Positions 24,986 to 31,399 of a DNA stretch of 36,515 nucleotides are shown in pieces; within the stretch, counting starts at the first letter, position 1; each line of letters opens with the position of its first letter. This DNA is from Clostridia bacterium (GTDB lineage Bacteria; Bacillota; Clostridia; Lachnospirales; Anaerotignaceae). Where the stretch lies: assembly GCA_009929735.1 (NCBI GenBank), contig RZZU01000026.1, positions 1-36,515 on the forward strand, read 5' to 3'. Both the position numbers and the translations under genes were made by a program. The notes beneath the pieces were generated by a model that did no database searches, was not told the DNA's origin, and saw nothing but the letters and a program-made list of their open reading frames with translations.

Positions 24986-25273
24986 TTATTTCTCGGCCGT
25001 GCTGGATTGAATGATTTTTTCAATTTCTGCAAGCTTGCTCATTAAAATAGGCTTCATTTCCCCGCAATCCTCAGCGGCCACTTTATCTTTTAAGCGGCTG
25101 GCCATGGTAAGCAAATCGTCCACTGCGTCATACCGTTTCAAAATCATGGCATCTTTCTCCGTGAAAATCTCCAGAGGATCACCAACCTTAATACCCAAGT
25201 TCCGTCTAATCTCCATAGGCAGGACAATCCGCCCCAGCTCGTCCACTTTTCTTGTAATTCCAGTTGCTTTCAT
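24986..25273 (-). CDS. AbrB/SpoVT-family transcriptional regulator
   Basis: 95 residues, ATG 25273. N-terminal swapped-hairpin motif KATGITRKVDELGRIVLPMEIRRNLGIKVGDPLEIF is typical of AbrB; the C-terminus is a helix. It is probably an early gene regulator or a host-function modulator. No toxin partner sits beside it. Confidence 0.88.
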   Translation of the reverse strand: MKATGITRKVDELGRIVLPMEIRRNLGIKVGDPLEIFTEKDAMILKRYDAVDDLLTMASRLKDKVAAEDCGEMKPILMSKLAEIEKIIQSSTAEK

Positions 25274-25317
25274 AAAAACATCCTCTCTTTTATGTAGGCT
25301 TGTCCACTATATAGGGC

Positions 25318-25461
25318 TTACGCCCTTCTCTCCATTGCTTTTAATTTTGCATCTAACAGGACAGCAGCCTGTTTTTTGCGTAGTGCCTCCGCTTCTTCAG
25401 CGGTTTTCTCTTTCCTATGAATTATTACAGTATATTGCTTCTTTGCTGCTGTTTTGGCCAT
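25318..25461 (-). CDS. Small basic/charged phage protein (47 aa)
   Basis: ATG 25461 just after GGAGGTGTTATAC. Sequence is helical, rich in Ala, Lys and Glu. Its start lies next to the first array element (25567), and it reads toward the early region. Function unknown. Confidence 0.62.
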   Translation of the reverse strand: MAKTAAKKQYTVIIHRKEKTAEEAEALRKKQAAVLLDAKLKAMERRA

Positions 25462-25566
25462 GTATAACACCTCCTAGATAAATTTATGCAGCATAAAATT
25501 TGTCCTATTCTGCAATTAGCTACACTTCTTTTCTTCTTCACAATTATGTCTGATTTTCTTGATTTC

Positions 25567-25625
25567 ATGGAATATTTTGTAATATTGTGGTATCCTTTCT
25601 TTACAGGCATTGCCGTGCCGAGTAA
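25567..25625 (+). promoter_or_regulatory. Array element R1: promoter plus inverted repeat
   Basis: First of four near-identical 58-bp units (others start 26204, 26738, 27351). Left part holds TGGAATATTTTGTAAT and a TGNTATCCT extended -10-like box; right part TTTACAGGCA-N6-TGCC-R-AGTAA. It leads into AAAGGAGG and the ATG of gene 25648. Confidence 0.75.
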
Positions 25626-25647
25626 GTAGTGAAAGGAGGCAATCCCA

Positions 25648-25929
25648 ATGGGTATATTACCAATCCCCGCCAAACTGTTCTTTGAAGATTTTTCTAGCGA
25701 TTTGATCACCTATGAAATATTTAATTCTCAAGAACAAACTGGTGTTTTTCAAGGTATAGAAAATTCAGACGAATCCGGCAGACATATAGGCTTTTTAGTT
25801 GAAGACAAACCTAATATTCAAATTGGAAATACAATTACAACCCAAGATAAACTCAATAAATATACTGTAAAAAATGTTGAGTACGAACGTTTTGCTGGCA
25901 AACCAGAGCTTCTCAAAGCTTACTACTAA
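25648..25929 (+). CDS. Array gene 1 (plus), 93 aa hypothetical
   Basis: ATG 25648 after AAAGGAGG, preceded by array element R1. Acidic; residues 20-75 alternate strands and turns (FFEDFSSDLITYEIFN, later VEDKPNIQIGNTITTQDK). Not recognised. The last 17 bases overlap the end of the convergent gene 25913-26083. Confidence 0.68.
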   Translation: MGILPIPAKLFFEDFSSDLITYEIFNSQEQTGVFQGIENSDESGRHIGFLVEDKPNIQIGNTITTQDKLNKYTVKNVEYERFAGKPELLKAYY

Positions 25930-26083
25930 TTTTTCTTCCTGCTTGAAGATAAAATTGATGTGAACTGAGAGCAATGAAACTAAGTGTTTCTCTCATTTCT
26001 TCATCTGTGGAACACTCAGCTGTTATTTCCATTTTCAACTCTGTGCCATTTTCGGCCTTAAAAACTTTACTATGCTTGGCCAT
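25913..26083 (-). CDS. Array gene 1 partner (minus), 56 aa hypothetical
   Basis: ATG 26083 after AAAGGAGG, stop at 25913-25915. Sequence has an acidic central helix (TECSTDEEMRETLSF-like) and a short N-terminal basic part. It converges with, and overlaps by 17 bp, the plus gene. Not recognised. Confidence 0.65.
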   Translation of the reverse strand: MAKHSKVFKAENGTELKMEITAECSTDEEMRETLSFIALSSHQFYLQAGRKISSKL

Positions 26084-26202
26084 TTTCACTACCTCCTTTC
26101 ACTTTTTCTGTTCTGCAATTAGCTGCACATTTTTTGCTCAGCTTTGGTTTTTACTGCATACTCCAAAACCAATCACTCTTTCTTTTTGAAGTTCCGTTAG
26201 CT

Positions 26203-26262
26203 GTGGAATATTTTGTAATACTGTGCTATCCTTTCTTTACAGGCACTGCAATGCCAAGTAAT
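26203..26262 (+). promoter_or_regulatory. Array element R2: promoter plus inverted repeat
   Basis: Second copy: TGGAATATTTTGTAATA, TGCTATCCT, CTTTACAGGCA-N6-TGCC, AAGTAA. Differs from R1 in the box (TGC instead of TGG) and in the loop; followed by AAAGGAGC and ATG 26281. Confidence 0.75.
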
Positions 26263-26280
26263 TTAGAAAGGAGCTGCATA

Positions 26281-26484
26281 ATGTTAAAACAATACTTAGT
26301 TGATATACGCCCAGTAGAAGAATCCCAAAAATTAGAGCTAGAAGATAAATTATCGATACTATCATTTATCTTTTCCAGAGACTTAAAACACCCGGGAGTT
26401 TATGAGGTTTTCTGGGATTTTGATTCAGATTTATCTGAAGAGACTTTTATTCCTTCTTCATGCATAATCACTCGAATTTCTTAA
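26281..26484 (+). CDS. Array gene 2 (plus), 67 aa hypothetical
   Basis: ATG 26281 after AGAAAGGAGC. Acidic protein of 67 residues; hydrophobic middle (LSILSFIF), then a D/E-rich end. Converges with the gene ending at 26468 by 17 bp. Not recognised. Confidence 0.65.
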   Translation: MLKQYLVDIRPVEESQKLELEDKLSILSFIFSRDLKHPGVYEVFWDFDSDLSEETFIPSSCIITRIS

Positions 26485-26626
26485 ACTCAATAATTGTTTC
26501 CTTACAAGGGTCATATGAAATTATGACCTCTTGTTTTTTTGTAAAATCAAATTGCTTTGTAAATTCCTTGAAAACTGTTATAGCTTTTTCAAATTCGCCT
26601 TTTCTAATAATTAGCTCACTAGCCAC
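26468..26626 (-). CDS. Array gene 2 partner (minus), 52 aa hypothetical
   Basis: GTG start at 26626 after AAGGAGGGGGAG and a CCAGCTAAGGAGG leader; stop 26468-26470. One Cys, N-terminal part helical with alternating charges. Not recognised. Confidence 0.6.
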   Translation of the reverse strand: MASELIIRKGEFEKAITVFKEFTKQFDFTKKQEVIISYDPCKETIIEFKKFE

Positions 26627-26736
26627 CCTTTCGCTCCCCCTCCTTAGCTGGTTTCTTCAGACTGCCCGAAAAAATATTCTGGCTGTATATCAAGAAACTT
26701 ACAAATAATGAAAACTTCTCACATTTTTCAATTTTT

Positions 26737-26795
26737 ATGGAATATTTTGTAATAAAGTGGTATCCTTTCTTTACAGGCTTTAATAAGCCAAGTAA
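26737..26795 (+). promoter_or_regulatory. Array element R3: promoter plus inverted repeat
   Basis: Third copy, TGGAATATTTTGTAATA, TGGTATCCT, then GGCTT-taat-AAGCC in place of GGCA-N6-TGCC. The changed arms still pair, which supports a hairpin. Followed by AAAGGTGG and ATG 26816. Confidence 0.75.
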
Positions 26796-26815
26796 AAATA
26801 AAGGTGGTTATAATC

Positions 26816-27049
26816 ATGGAGTATTCTAGTTTTGAAAAATCTATTTACAAATCTTTGTATGAACGTTTCGCCAATAAAGAACACCATGTTACTTATATTA
26901 AATCTGAATATGATGATGATTTTGAAGAACTCCGAAAAGCATTAAATCATTTAAGTGATGGAGGAATCTTACTTCTTCTTGCAGACGAAACAGACGAACT
27001 TTGTGCAGAACTCACACCAAAATATTGTTATAAACTTGCTTCATTGTAA
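26816..27049 (+). CDS. Array gene 3 (plus), 77 aa hypothetical
   Basis: ATG 26816 after AAAGGTGGTTATAATC. Acidic helical protein with a central DDDFEELRKALNHLSDGG and a short hydrophobic LLLLAD stretch. Stop 2 bp from the stop of the convergent gene 27052. Not recognised. Confidence 0.66.
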   Translation: MEYSSFEKSIYKSLYERFANKEHHVTYIKSEYDDDFEELRKALNHLSDGGILLLLADETDELCAELTPKYCYKLASL

Positions 27050-27051
27050 TC

Positions 27052-27309
27052 TTAAGGACCAAATTTTTTTGGTCCATTTTCTTTTTGTAAGTATTCTTCA
27101 GGTTGTTCACATTCCTCTGCCATTGTTTTTATATCAAACAATCGTTCGGAAGATGAAAATTGAATGTGTGCGTGCTTATTTCTCCCTTCCCCTTCAAAAA
27201 CAAGTGCCGCTTCTCTTTGAGTGACACTTGCCAATAAAGAAGCTAAATTTTCTATCTTATTTTCCATGCCATTAACCTTTGTAATAGTTAACAAGTAATT
27301 ATTTTCCAT
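27052..27309 (-). CDS. Array gene 3 partner (minus), 85 aa hypothetical
   Basis: ATG 27309 (AAGGAGGAGAGAAT upstream, after the CCAGCTAAGGAGG leader). Strand-rich N-terminus, helix at residues 16-30, acidic C-terminus. Not recognised. Confidence 0.64.
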   Translation of the reverse strand: MENNYLLTITKVNGMENKIENLASLLASVTQREAALVFEGEGRNKHAHIQFSSSERLFDIKTMAEECEQPEEYLQKENGPKKFGP

Positions 27310-27349
27310 TATTCTCTCCTCCTTAGCTGGCTTAGCTGGCGTTATTTTT

Positions 27350-27408
27350 ATGGAATATTTTGTAATATTGTGGTATCCTTTCTTTACAGGCATTCCAGTG
27401 CCGAGTAA
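27350..27408 (+). promoter_or_regulatory. Array element R4: promoter plus inverted repeat
   Basis: Fourth copy; almost identical to R1 in the left 45 bases (including TGGTATCCT). Arms GGCA/TGCC kept, loop changed. Followed by AAAAAAGGAGG and ATG 27431. Confidence 0.75.
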
Positions 27409-27430
27409 ATAAAAAAGGAGGTAATTCAAT

Positions 27431-27595
27431 ATGGCACTTCTTAATACAGAATCTGCTTTAAGCTTTACACAAGAGTTGACTGTTGTTGCTATTGAGAATT
27501 CTTTGATAAAAAAAGATGATTCTCCAGAACAATCTGCAAAAAATGTTTACGACTTTTTTTACAAACTTTATACTGAGTTCACTCAAAAAGATTAA
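27431..27595 (+). CDS. Array gene 4 (plus), 54 aa hypothetical
   Basis: ATG 27431 after AAAAAAGGAGG. Mixed-charge protein with a helical C-terminus; stop at 27593-27595 overlaps the stop of 27592-27768. Not recognised. Confidence 0.63.
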   Translation: MALLNTESALSFTQELTVVAIENSLIKKDDSPEQSAKNVYDFFYKLYTEFTQKD

Positions 27596-27768
27596 CAAGC
27601 ACTAAACAACTTGGCTCTTGCTTCTACTAGAGATGCGAGAGCCTTTGTTATCTCTGCGCATTCTTCAAAAGAAATATCTTCTCTATGAAGCACCTTGCAA
27701 ACATGTTTAATTTCTATATCTATTTCAATAATCAGTTCACCCATTCCGCTTGCTTTTTTCTTATCCAT
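27592..27768 (-). CDS. Array gene 4 partner (minus), 58 aa hypothetical
   Basis: ATG 27768 after AAGGAGGGGTTAT and a CCAGCTAAGGAGG leader. Helical, acidic, two Cys (residues 24 and 58). Not recognised. Confidence 0.63.
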   Translation of the reverse strand: MDKKKASGMGELIIEIDIEIKHVCKVLHREDISFEECAEITKALASLVEARAKLFSAC

Positions 27769-27779
27769 ATAACCCCTCC

Positions 27780-28019
27780 TTAGCTGGCTTTGCTGGCGTT
27801 TTTCTCTTTGCTGATGAAATTATGCGTTTCCAGCCCTAGGACTCTGCATAGTGCTATAAACTCTTCCCCAGCTATCTTTCTTTTTCCTGATAAAATTGCA
27901 CTCAATTTGTTATTTGTCAGATTAAGCGATTTATCAAGAGCATTCGCCTCATTTACAACCCAAGTTTGAGTTACACCCTTATTTTTCATTTCACATCCTA
28001 TGACTTTATAAACTTCCAT
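27780..28019 (-). CDS. Cro-like XRE-type regulator
   Basis: 79 residues from ATG 28019 after GAGGAGGGG. HTH: MKNKGVTQTWVVNEA and LNLTNNKLSAILSGKRKIAGEEFIALCRVLG. It is the first gene of the leftward early operon and is divergent from the XRE repressor, so a Cro-type role is inferred. Its 3' end overlaps the leader repeats of the array. Confidence 0.75.
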   Translation of the reverse strand: MEVYKVIGCEMKNKGVTQTWVVNEANALDKSLNLTNNKLSAILSGKRKIAGEEFIALCRVLGLETHNFISKEKNASKAS

Positions 28020-28033
28020 TCCCACCCCTCCTC

Positions 28034-28048
28034 TACTAATTTTTAGTA
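28034..28048. promoter_or_regulatory. Operator O1
   Basis: Perfect 15-bp inverted repeat TACTA-ATTTT-TAGTA. Confidence 0.75.
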
Positions 28049-28057
28049 TCTACCGCA

Positions 28058-28086
28058 ATAATAATACTATATTTTAGTATTGTCAA
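28058..28086 (-). promoter_or_regulatory. Leftward lytic promoter
   Basis: Minus strand TTGACA (28086-28081), 17-base spacer, TATTAT (28063-28058). The spacer contains O2, so a repressor would block it directly. Drives the Cro-like gene and the minus-strand early operon. Confidence 0.8.
28065..28079. promoter_or_regulatory. Operator O2
   Basis: TACTA-TATTT-TAGTA, inside the leftward promoter spacer, 31 bp from O1. Confidence 0.78.
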
Positions 28087-28094
28087 TATATTTT

Positions 28095-28109
28095 TACTAA
28101 AATTTAGTA
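28095..28109. promoter_or_regulatory. Operator O3
   Basis: TACTA-AAATT-TAGTA, 30 bp from O2, upstream of the rightward promoter. Confidence 0.75.
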
Positions 28110-28117
28110 TTTTATTC

Positions 28118-28145
28118 TTGATTTTCAATATTTTTATGATATAGT
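28118..28145 (+). promoter_or_regulatory. Rightward repressor promoter
   Basis: TTGATT (28118-28123), 16-base spacer with TG one base before TATAGT (28140-28145), an extended -10. O3 lies just upstream of the -35. The leader to ATG 28167 is only about 15 bases and holds AGAGGTGA. Confidence 0.6.
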
Positions 28146-28166
28146 TAGGGCAAGAGGTGATTATAA

Positions 28167-28664
28167 ATGTCCGAAAGCATAAAAGAGATAATTTCAAACA
28201 ATATCTCTAAGTTCAGAAAGGAAAGTGGATTTTCCCAAAAAGAATTAGCCGAAAAAGTAGGTGCTAAAAACCTCACTACTGTTTCAAGTTGGGAAAGGGG
28301 TGTCAGCTCTCCAGATGCAGACACAATCATCAAACTCTGTAAGTTGTTTAATATAAGCCTAAATGACCTATACAACATAGATAGCAAAGTCTTTGATTTA
28401 TCATCATCTGAAAAAAACCATATAAAAAAATATCGTAGTCTTGACGACCACGGCAAAAAAACAGTTGATATTATATTAGACAGTGAGTATGAACGAAGTA
28501 GAATTGAAAACAAAAGAGAAGAAATAGCGGAAGAACTTGTTCCTTCTGCGGAACCGCGGCTTACTGTTGAAGATGAGAAGGAGTTGGAACTGATAAAGCA
28601 GGAAATGCTTGCAACGAAAAGGGGCAAAACGTCCTCAGCTTTCACCTCCGCAAAAGACGCATAA
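28167..28664 (+). CDS. XRE-type phage repressor without peptidase domain
   Basis: 165 residues, ATG 28167. HTH at about residues 13-65: FRKESGFSQKELAEKVGA...VSSWERGVSSPDADTIIKLCKLFN. The rest is charged helix, with no S24 peptidase motif, so RecA-stimulated self-cleavage is not expected. It is divergent from the Cro-like gene across the O1-O3 region. Confidence 0.88.
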   Translation: MSESIKEIISNNISKFRKESGFSQKELAEKVGAKNLTTVSSWERGVSSPDADTIIKLCKLFNISLNDLYNIDSKVFDLSSSEKNHIKKYRSLDDHGKKTVDIILDSEYERSRIENKREEIAEELVPSAEPRLTVEDEKELELIKQEMLATKRGKTSSAFTSAKDA

Positions 28665-28718
28665 CGGCTAAAAAGTTGTTTCTATATTCATAGAATTTCA
28701 AAAAAGCTTAAACAACCC

Positions 28719-28754
28719 GATTTTGTTGACTCTAACAAAATCATAGAATATTAG
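28719..28754 (+). promoter_or_regulatory. Promoter and palindrome of the MntA/HepT operon
   Basis: TTGACT (28726-28731), 17 bases, TATTAG (28749-28754). A perfect 9+9 inverted repeat GATTTTGTT-N6-AACAAAATC (28719-28742) overlaps the -35, a likely autoregulatory operator. Confidence 0.6.
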
Positions 28755-28776
28755 AAAATCAGAAAGGATGCTCCCT

Positions 28777-29070
28777 ATGGAAACAATTCTCCAAGAAATT
28801 ATAGCTCTAGGAAAAAAATATCAAGCCGAAAAAATTATCCTCTTTGGCTCACGTGCCCGTGGGGATAATCATTCTCGTAGTGACATTGATTTGGCTATTT
28901 ACGGTATAGAGGAATGTAACCGCTCCCAGTTTTGGTTTGATGTAGATGACCTTCCTACGCTGTTAAAAATCGACTTAGTATATGTCAGTGACACTACAGA
29001 TGGGGAATTAATCAAAAATATTGAAAAGGATGGTGTGCTGCTCTATGAGCAATTTTCAAAAGAAAGTTGA
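28777..29070 (+). CDS. mntA: MntA-type minimal nucleotidyltransferase (antitoxin)
   Basis: 97 residues from ATG 28777; the earlier ATG at 28768 abuts the AAAGG with no spacing. Contains the nucleotidyltransferase motif GS-x10-DxD intact: G24-S25 and D36-D38 (FGSRARGDNHSRSDID). In type VII systems it AMPylates the HepT toxin, silencing it. Overlaps hepT by 26 bp. Confidence 0.88.
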   Translation: METILQEIIALGKKYQAEKIILFGSRARGDNHSRSDIDLAIYGIEECNRSQFWFDVDDLPTLLKIDLVYVSDTTDGELIKNIEKDGVLLYEQFSKES

Positions 29071-29437
29071 AAACTTTGAAAAATCAGTTACTCGTTTGCA
29101 GGAAGCGTTAGCGGAATACGATCTTAACAAAAGCACTACTGTTCGAGATGGTGCTATTCAAAGGTTTGAATTCTCCGTAGAACTTGCATGGAAAACAACA
29201 AGAGAGTATCTTCTTGATCAAGGCTTTGCTGACCTAAATAGCCCTAAGACCGTCATGCGTGAAGCGTATTCCTATAAAATTATCCATAACGAACACGTCT
29301 GGATTCAAATATTAAATGACCGAAACTTAACCTCTCATGTTTATGATGAAAAAACAGCAGATGAAATCTTTGCAAGAATACGTACTTCTCATATGCCTAC
29401 TTTGAAGGATTTGTCTGCATTTTTTTGCGAAAAATAA
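29045..29437 (+). CDS. hepT: HepT/HI0074-type HEPN toxin
   Basis: 130 residues from ATG 29045, inside the end of mntA. HI0074 pattern: FEFSVELAWKTTREYLLDQGF near residue 41-61 and the RX4HXY RNase motif at R93-H98-Y100 (RNLTSHVY). With MntA it forms a type VII toxin-antitoxin. Placed between repressor and integrase, as a lysogenic accessory. Confidence 0.88.
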   Translation: MSNFQKKVENFEKSVTRLQEALAEYDLNKSTTVRDGAIQRFEFSVELAWKTTREYLLDQGFADLNSPKTVMREAYSYKIIHNEHVWIQILNDRNLTSHVYDEKTADEIFARIRTSHMPTLKDLSAFFCEK

Positions 29438-29532
29438 AAAACTCCCCCACTCCGCTACCAACGAAGCCATTCTAATATTGAAAGAAGAAGATTTGATAAA
29501 TTGTTTTGAATAACTACAAAAGGGGTTACATT

Positions 29533-31017
29533 ATGATTTATATCTATGCTAGGCAATCCATTGATAAAAAGGACAGCATCTCCATTGAAACTCAAATTGA
29601 ATACGCTAAAAGAGAAGTTTTTGACGAGGAATGCAGAGTATACCAAGATAAAGGCTATAGCGGCAAGAATACTAACCGTCCTGCATTTGAAAAGATGATG
29701 AATGATATGGACAACGAGGACGTTTCTAAGGTTGTTGTTTATCGTTTGGATAGAGTAAGCCGCTCCATTGTTGATTTCGCCGATTTTATCAATTCTCTTG
29801 AAGCAAAAGGTGTGTCGTTTGTTTCTGCAACGGAAAAATTTGATACCTCCAACCCCATGGGACGGGCGATGCTTTATATCATTATTGTTTTCGCCCAGCT
29901 GGAGCGGGAAACCATTGCAGAACGTGTGAAGGATAACTATTATGCACGAGTAAAAAAAGGTGCTTGGGGTGGTGGTCCCGCTGCATATGGGTTTGATTTG
30001 GTGCGAACTATAATAGATGGGAAAAAGGCAACAATGTATCAACCAAATGATCAATTAGTTAATGTTGAAAAAATATTTGAATTATATCAGCAGACGTACA
30101 CTTCTTTGGCAGACATACAAAGATTTTTAATTTCTGAAGGTATCTCTACTACAAAAGGAGTGAATTTTGATAGCGTAAAATTATCCTCTGTTTTAAAAAA
30201 TCCAACTTATGTTAAGGCTGACATCGCTATATATAATTACTACAAGTCAAAAGGAGCAATTATTGCAAATGATGCAGAAGAATTTGACGGTATCCATGGT
30301 TGTATCCTCGTGGGAAAACGAAACGCAAATGAAAGAAAATATAATAACGTAACTGACCACTTGTTAGCAATCGGGACTCATGAAGGAATGATTGATAGTC
30401 AAACTTTCTTAGCCTGCCAATCCAAGCTTGCCAGCAATCGTCAAATTAAAAATACCTACAAGGGTAAATATTCTTGGCTCACTGGACTTGTAAAATGCGG
30501 TTATTGTGGTTATTCCTTTTCTGTTCGATTTGGTACCGTAAAAGAAGGACGAATCCCCTATTTTGCTTGCTCTGGCCGCTACCTCCATAAAAGTTGTGAA
30601 GAAAAACAAACCCATAGAGTAAGTGAAGTGGAAGCGTTCGTTGAAAGTCAATTAATGGAAGAGGCTGAAAATGTCAAGCTAAGGCAACAAAAAAAAGAAA
30701 ACCCTGCTATAAAAGAATATCAGCAAAAGCTCATGCTTATTGAAGAAAAAATTAATAATTTAATATCCACTCTTGAAAGTGCAAGCAGCATAACGGTCGA
30801 ATACATCAATGCAAGAATAGAAGCTTTGCATGAAGAAAAGCAAAATATTATGAAGGAATACACCAGCTTGCCACAGAAACAACAACATAATGATGTAAGA
30901 ACCTTTAATGTGGATGATTGGGAAAATTTATCAATCCAAGATAAAAACAAGGTGGCAAGAAACTTTATTGATAAGGTGGTCTTAACAAAAGATAACGTGG
31001 AAATTTTCTATAAATAG
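29533..31017 (+). CDS. int: Large serine recombinase (phage integrase)
   Basis: 494 residues from ATG 29533, after AAAGGGG. Catalytic domain: ARQS with nucleophile S9, YRLDRVSRS (70-78), then QLERETIAERVKD. Recombinase domain from about residue 145. Zinc ribbon with C322, C325, C346 and C355, and a coiled coil at about 370-450. Its stop lies about 30-45 bp from the deacetylase fragment, in the same frame; adjacent to the right attachment site. Confidence 0.95.
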   Translation: MIYIYARQSIDKKDSISIETQIEYAKREVFDEECRVYQDKGYSGKNTNRPAFEKMMNDMDNEDVSKVVVYRLDRVSRSIVDFADFINSLEAKGVSFVSATEKFDTSNPMGRAMLYIIIVFAQLERETIAERVKDNYYARVKKGAWGGGPAAYGFDLVRTIIDGKKATMYQPNDQLVNVEKIFELYQQTYTSLADIQRFLISEGISTTKGVNFDSVKLSSVLKNPTYVKADIAIYNYYKSKGAIIANDAEEFDGIHGCILVGKRNANERKYNNVTDHLLAIGTHEGMIDSQTFLACQSKLASNRQIKNTYKGKYSWLTGLVKCGYCGYSFSVRFGTVKEGRIPYFACSGRYLHKSCEEKQTHRVSEVEAFVESQLMEEAENVKLRQQKKENPAIKEYQQKLMLIEEKINNLISTLESASSITVEYINARIEALHEEKQNIMKEYTSLPQKQQHNDVRTFNVDDWENLSIQDKNKVARNFIDKVVLTKDNVEIFYK

Positions 31018-31029
31018 GGCTTAAACCCC

Positions 31030-31060
31030 TCTTTTCTTTTTGTTTCTAACAGCGATAGTC
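31030..31060 (+). other. Right attachment site region (attR, inferred)
   Basis: Phage sequence ends a few tens of bases after the integrase stop and then the reading frame of a polysaccharide deacetylase begins at codons DSLDWK (from 31054). The exact core cannot be drawn without the left junction. Confidence 0.55.
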
Positions 31061-31305
31061 TCGACTGGAAGGAATTGGGATCTGACCATGAGATAAACCA
31101 AGTACTAAACCATAAGCATCTTGGGAATGGCTCCATCATTCTTTTCCATAATGACGCCAAATATACGCCACAAGTTTTGGACACCATTATAAAGGGATTA
31201 AAAGAAAAGGGCTATGAAATTGTTCCAATTTCGCAACTCATTATTCGGGATAATTTCGAAATGGATCACGAAGGCAGACAAAAAATATCTGGCACAGCAT
31301 CATAA
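31054..31305 (+). pseudogene. 3' fragment of a polysaccharide deacetylase gene
   Basis: About 83 residues, DSLDWKELG...NHKHLGNGSIILFHNDAKYTPQVLDTIIKGLKEKGYEIVPISQLI, the end of a NodB-type deacetylase (PdaA/YlxY-like). The start, including the catalytic Asp-His-His part, is absent, so it was cut by phage insertion. The missing 5' part should sit beyond the left prophage end, outside this window. Confidence 0.85.
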
Positions 31306-31370
31306 TTTGTGATACAGTGAATTGACTGTTTGCCCTCATATTAAGAACTAAAATAAAGCGAAAAAGATGA

Positions 31371-31383
31371 TGACCCCAAAATG
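31371..31383. other. Extra IS end-like remnant
   Basis: TGACCCCAAAATG, the same sequence as the outer end of the right inverted repeat at 32871-32889 in reverse complement. It sits 17 bp outside the left inverted repeat. Suggests a second, lost element end. Confidence 0.4.
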
Positions 31384-31399
31384 ACGATACACCCTATAG

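Noticed and set aside
24986..25273. AbrB protein as a MazE-type antitoxin
   Set aside because: No MazF-like toxin follows on either side, and the KATGITRKVDELGRIVLP head is the AbrB/SpoVT type.
25425..25709. Minus-strand open frame with a MPVKKGYHNITKYS segment, also seen antisense in 27052-27429
   Set aside because: This is the reverse translation of the repeated promoter element, so the recurring peptide is a by-product of DNA repeats. No ribosome binding site fits and the plus-strand reading explains the conservation.
25567..27408. Array elements as integron attC sites
   Set aside because: No integron integrase, no attC consensus (R and L boxes), and the element is followed at once by a ribosome binding site and start codon; a promoter-leader explains it better.
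25460..27800. Array elements as CRISPR repeats
   Set aside because: Four copies only, spaced 550-640 bp apart with open reading frames between; no short spacers and no cas genes.
28145..28645. Long minus-strand frame opposite the repressor
   Set aside because: Serine-rich antisense shadow of the XRE gene; no homology-like pattern and no start site.
29455..30054. Minus-strand frame opposite the integrase
   Set aside because: Shadow of the clear serine recombinase; no independent support.
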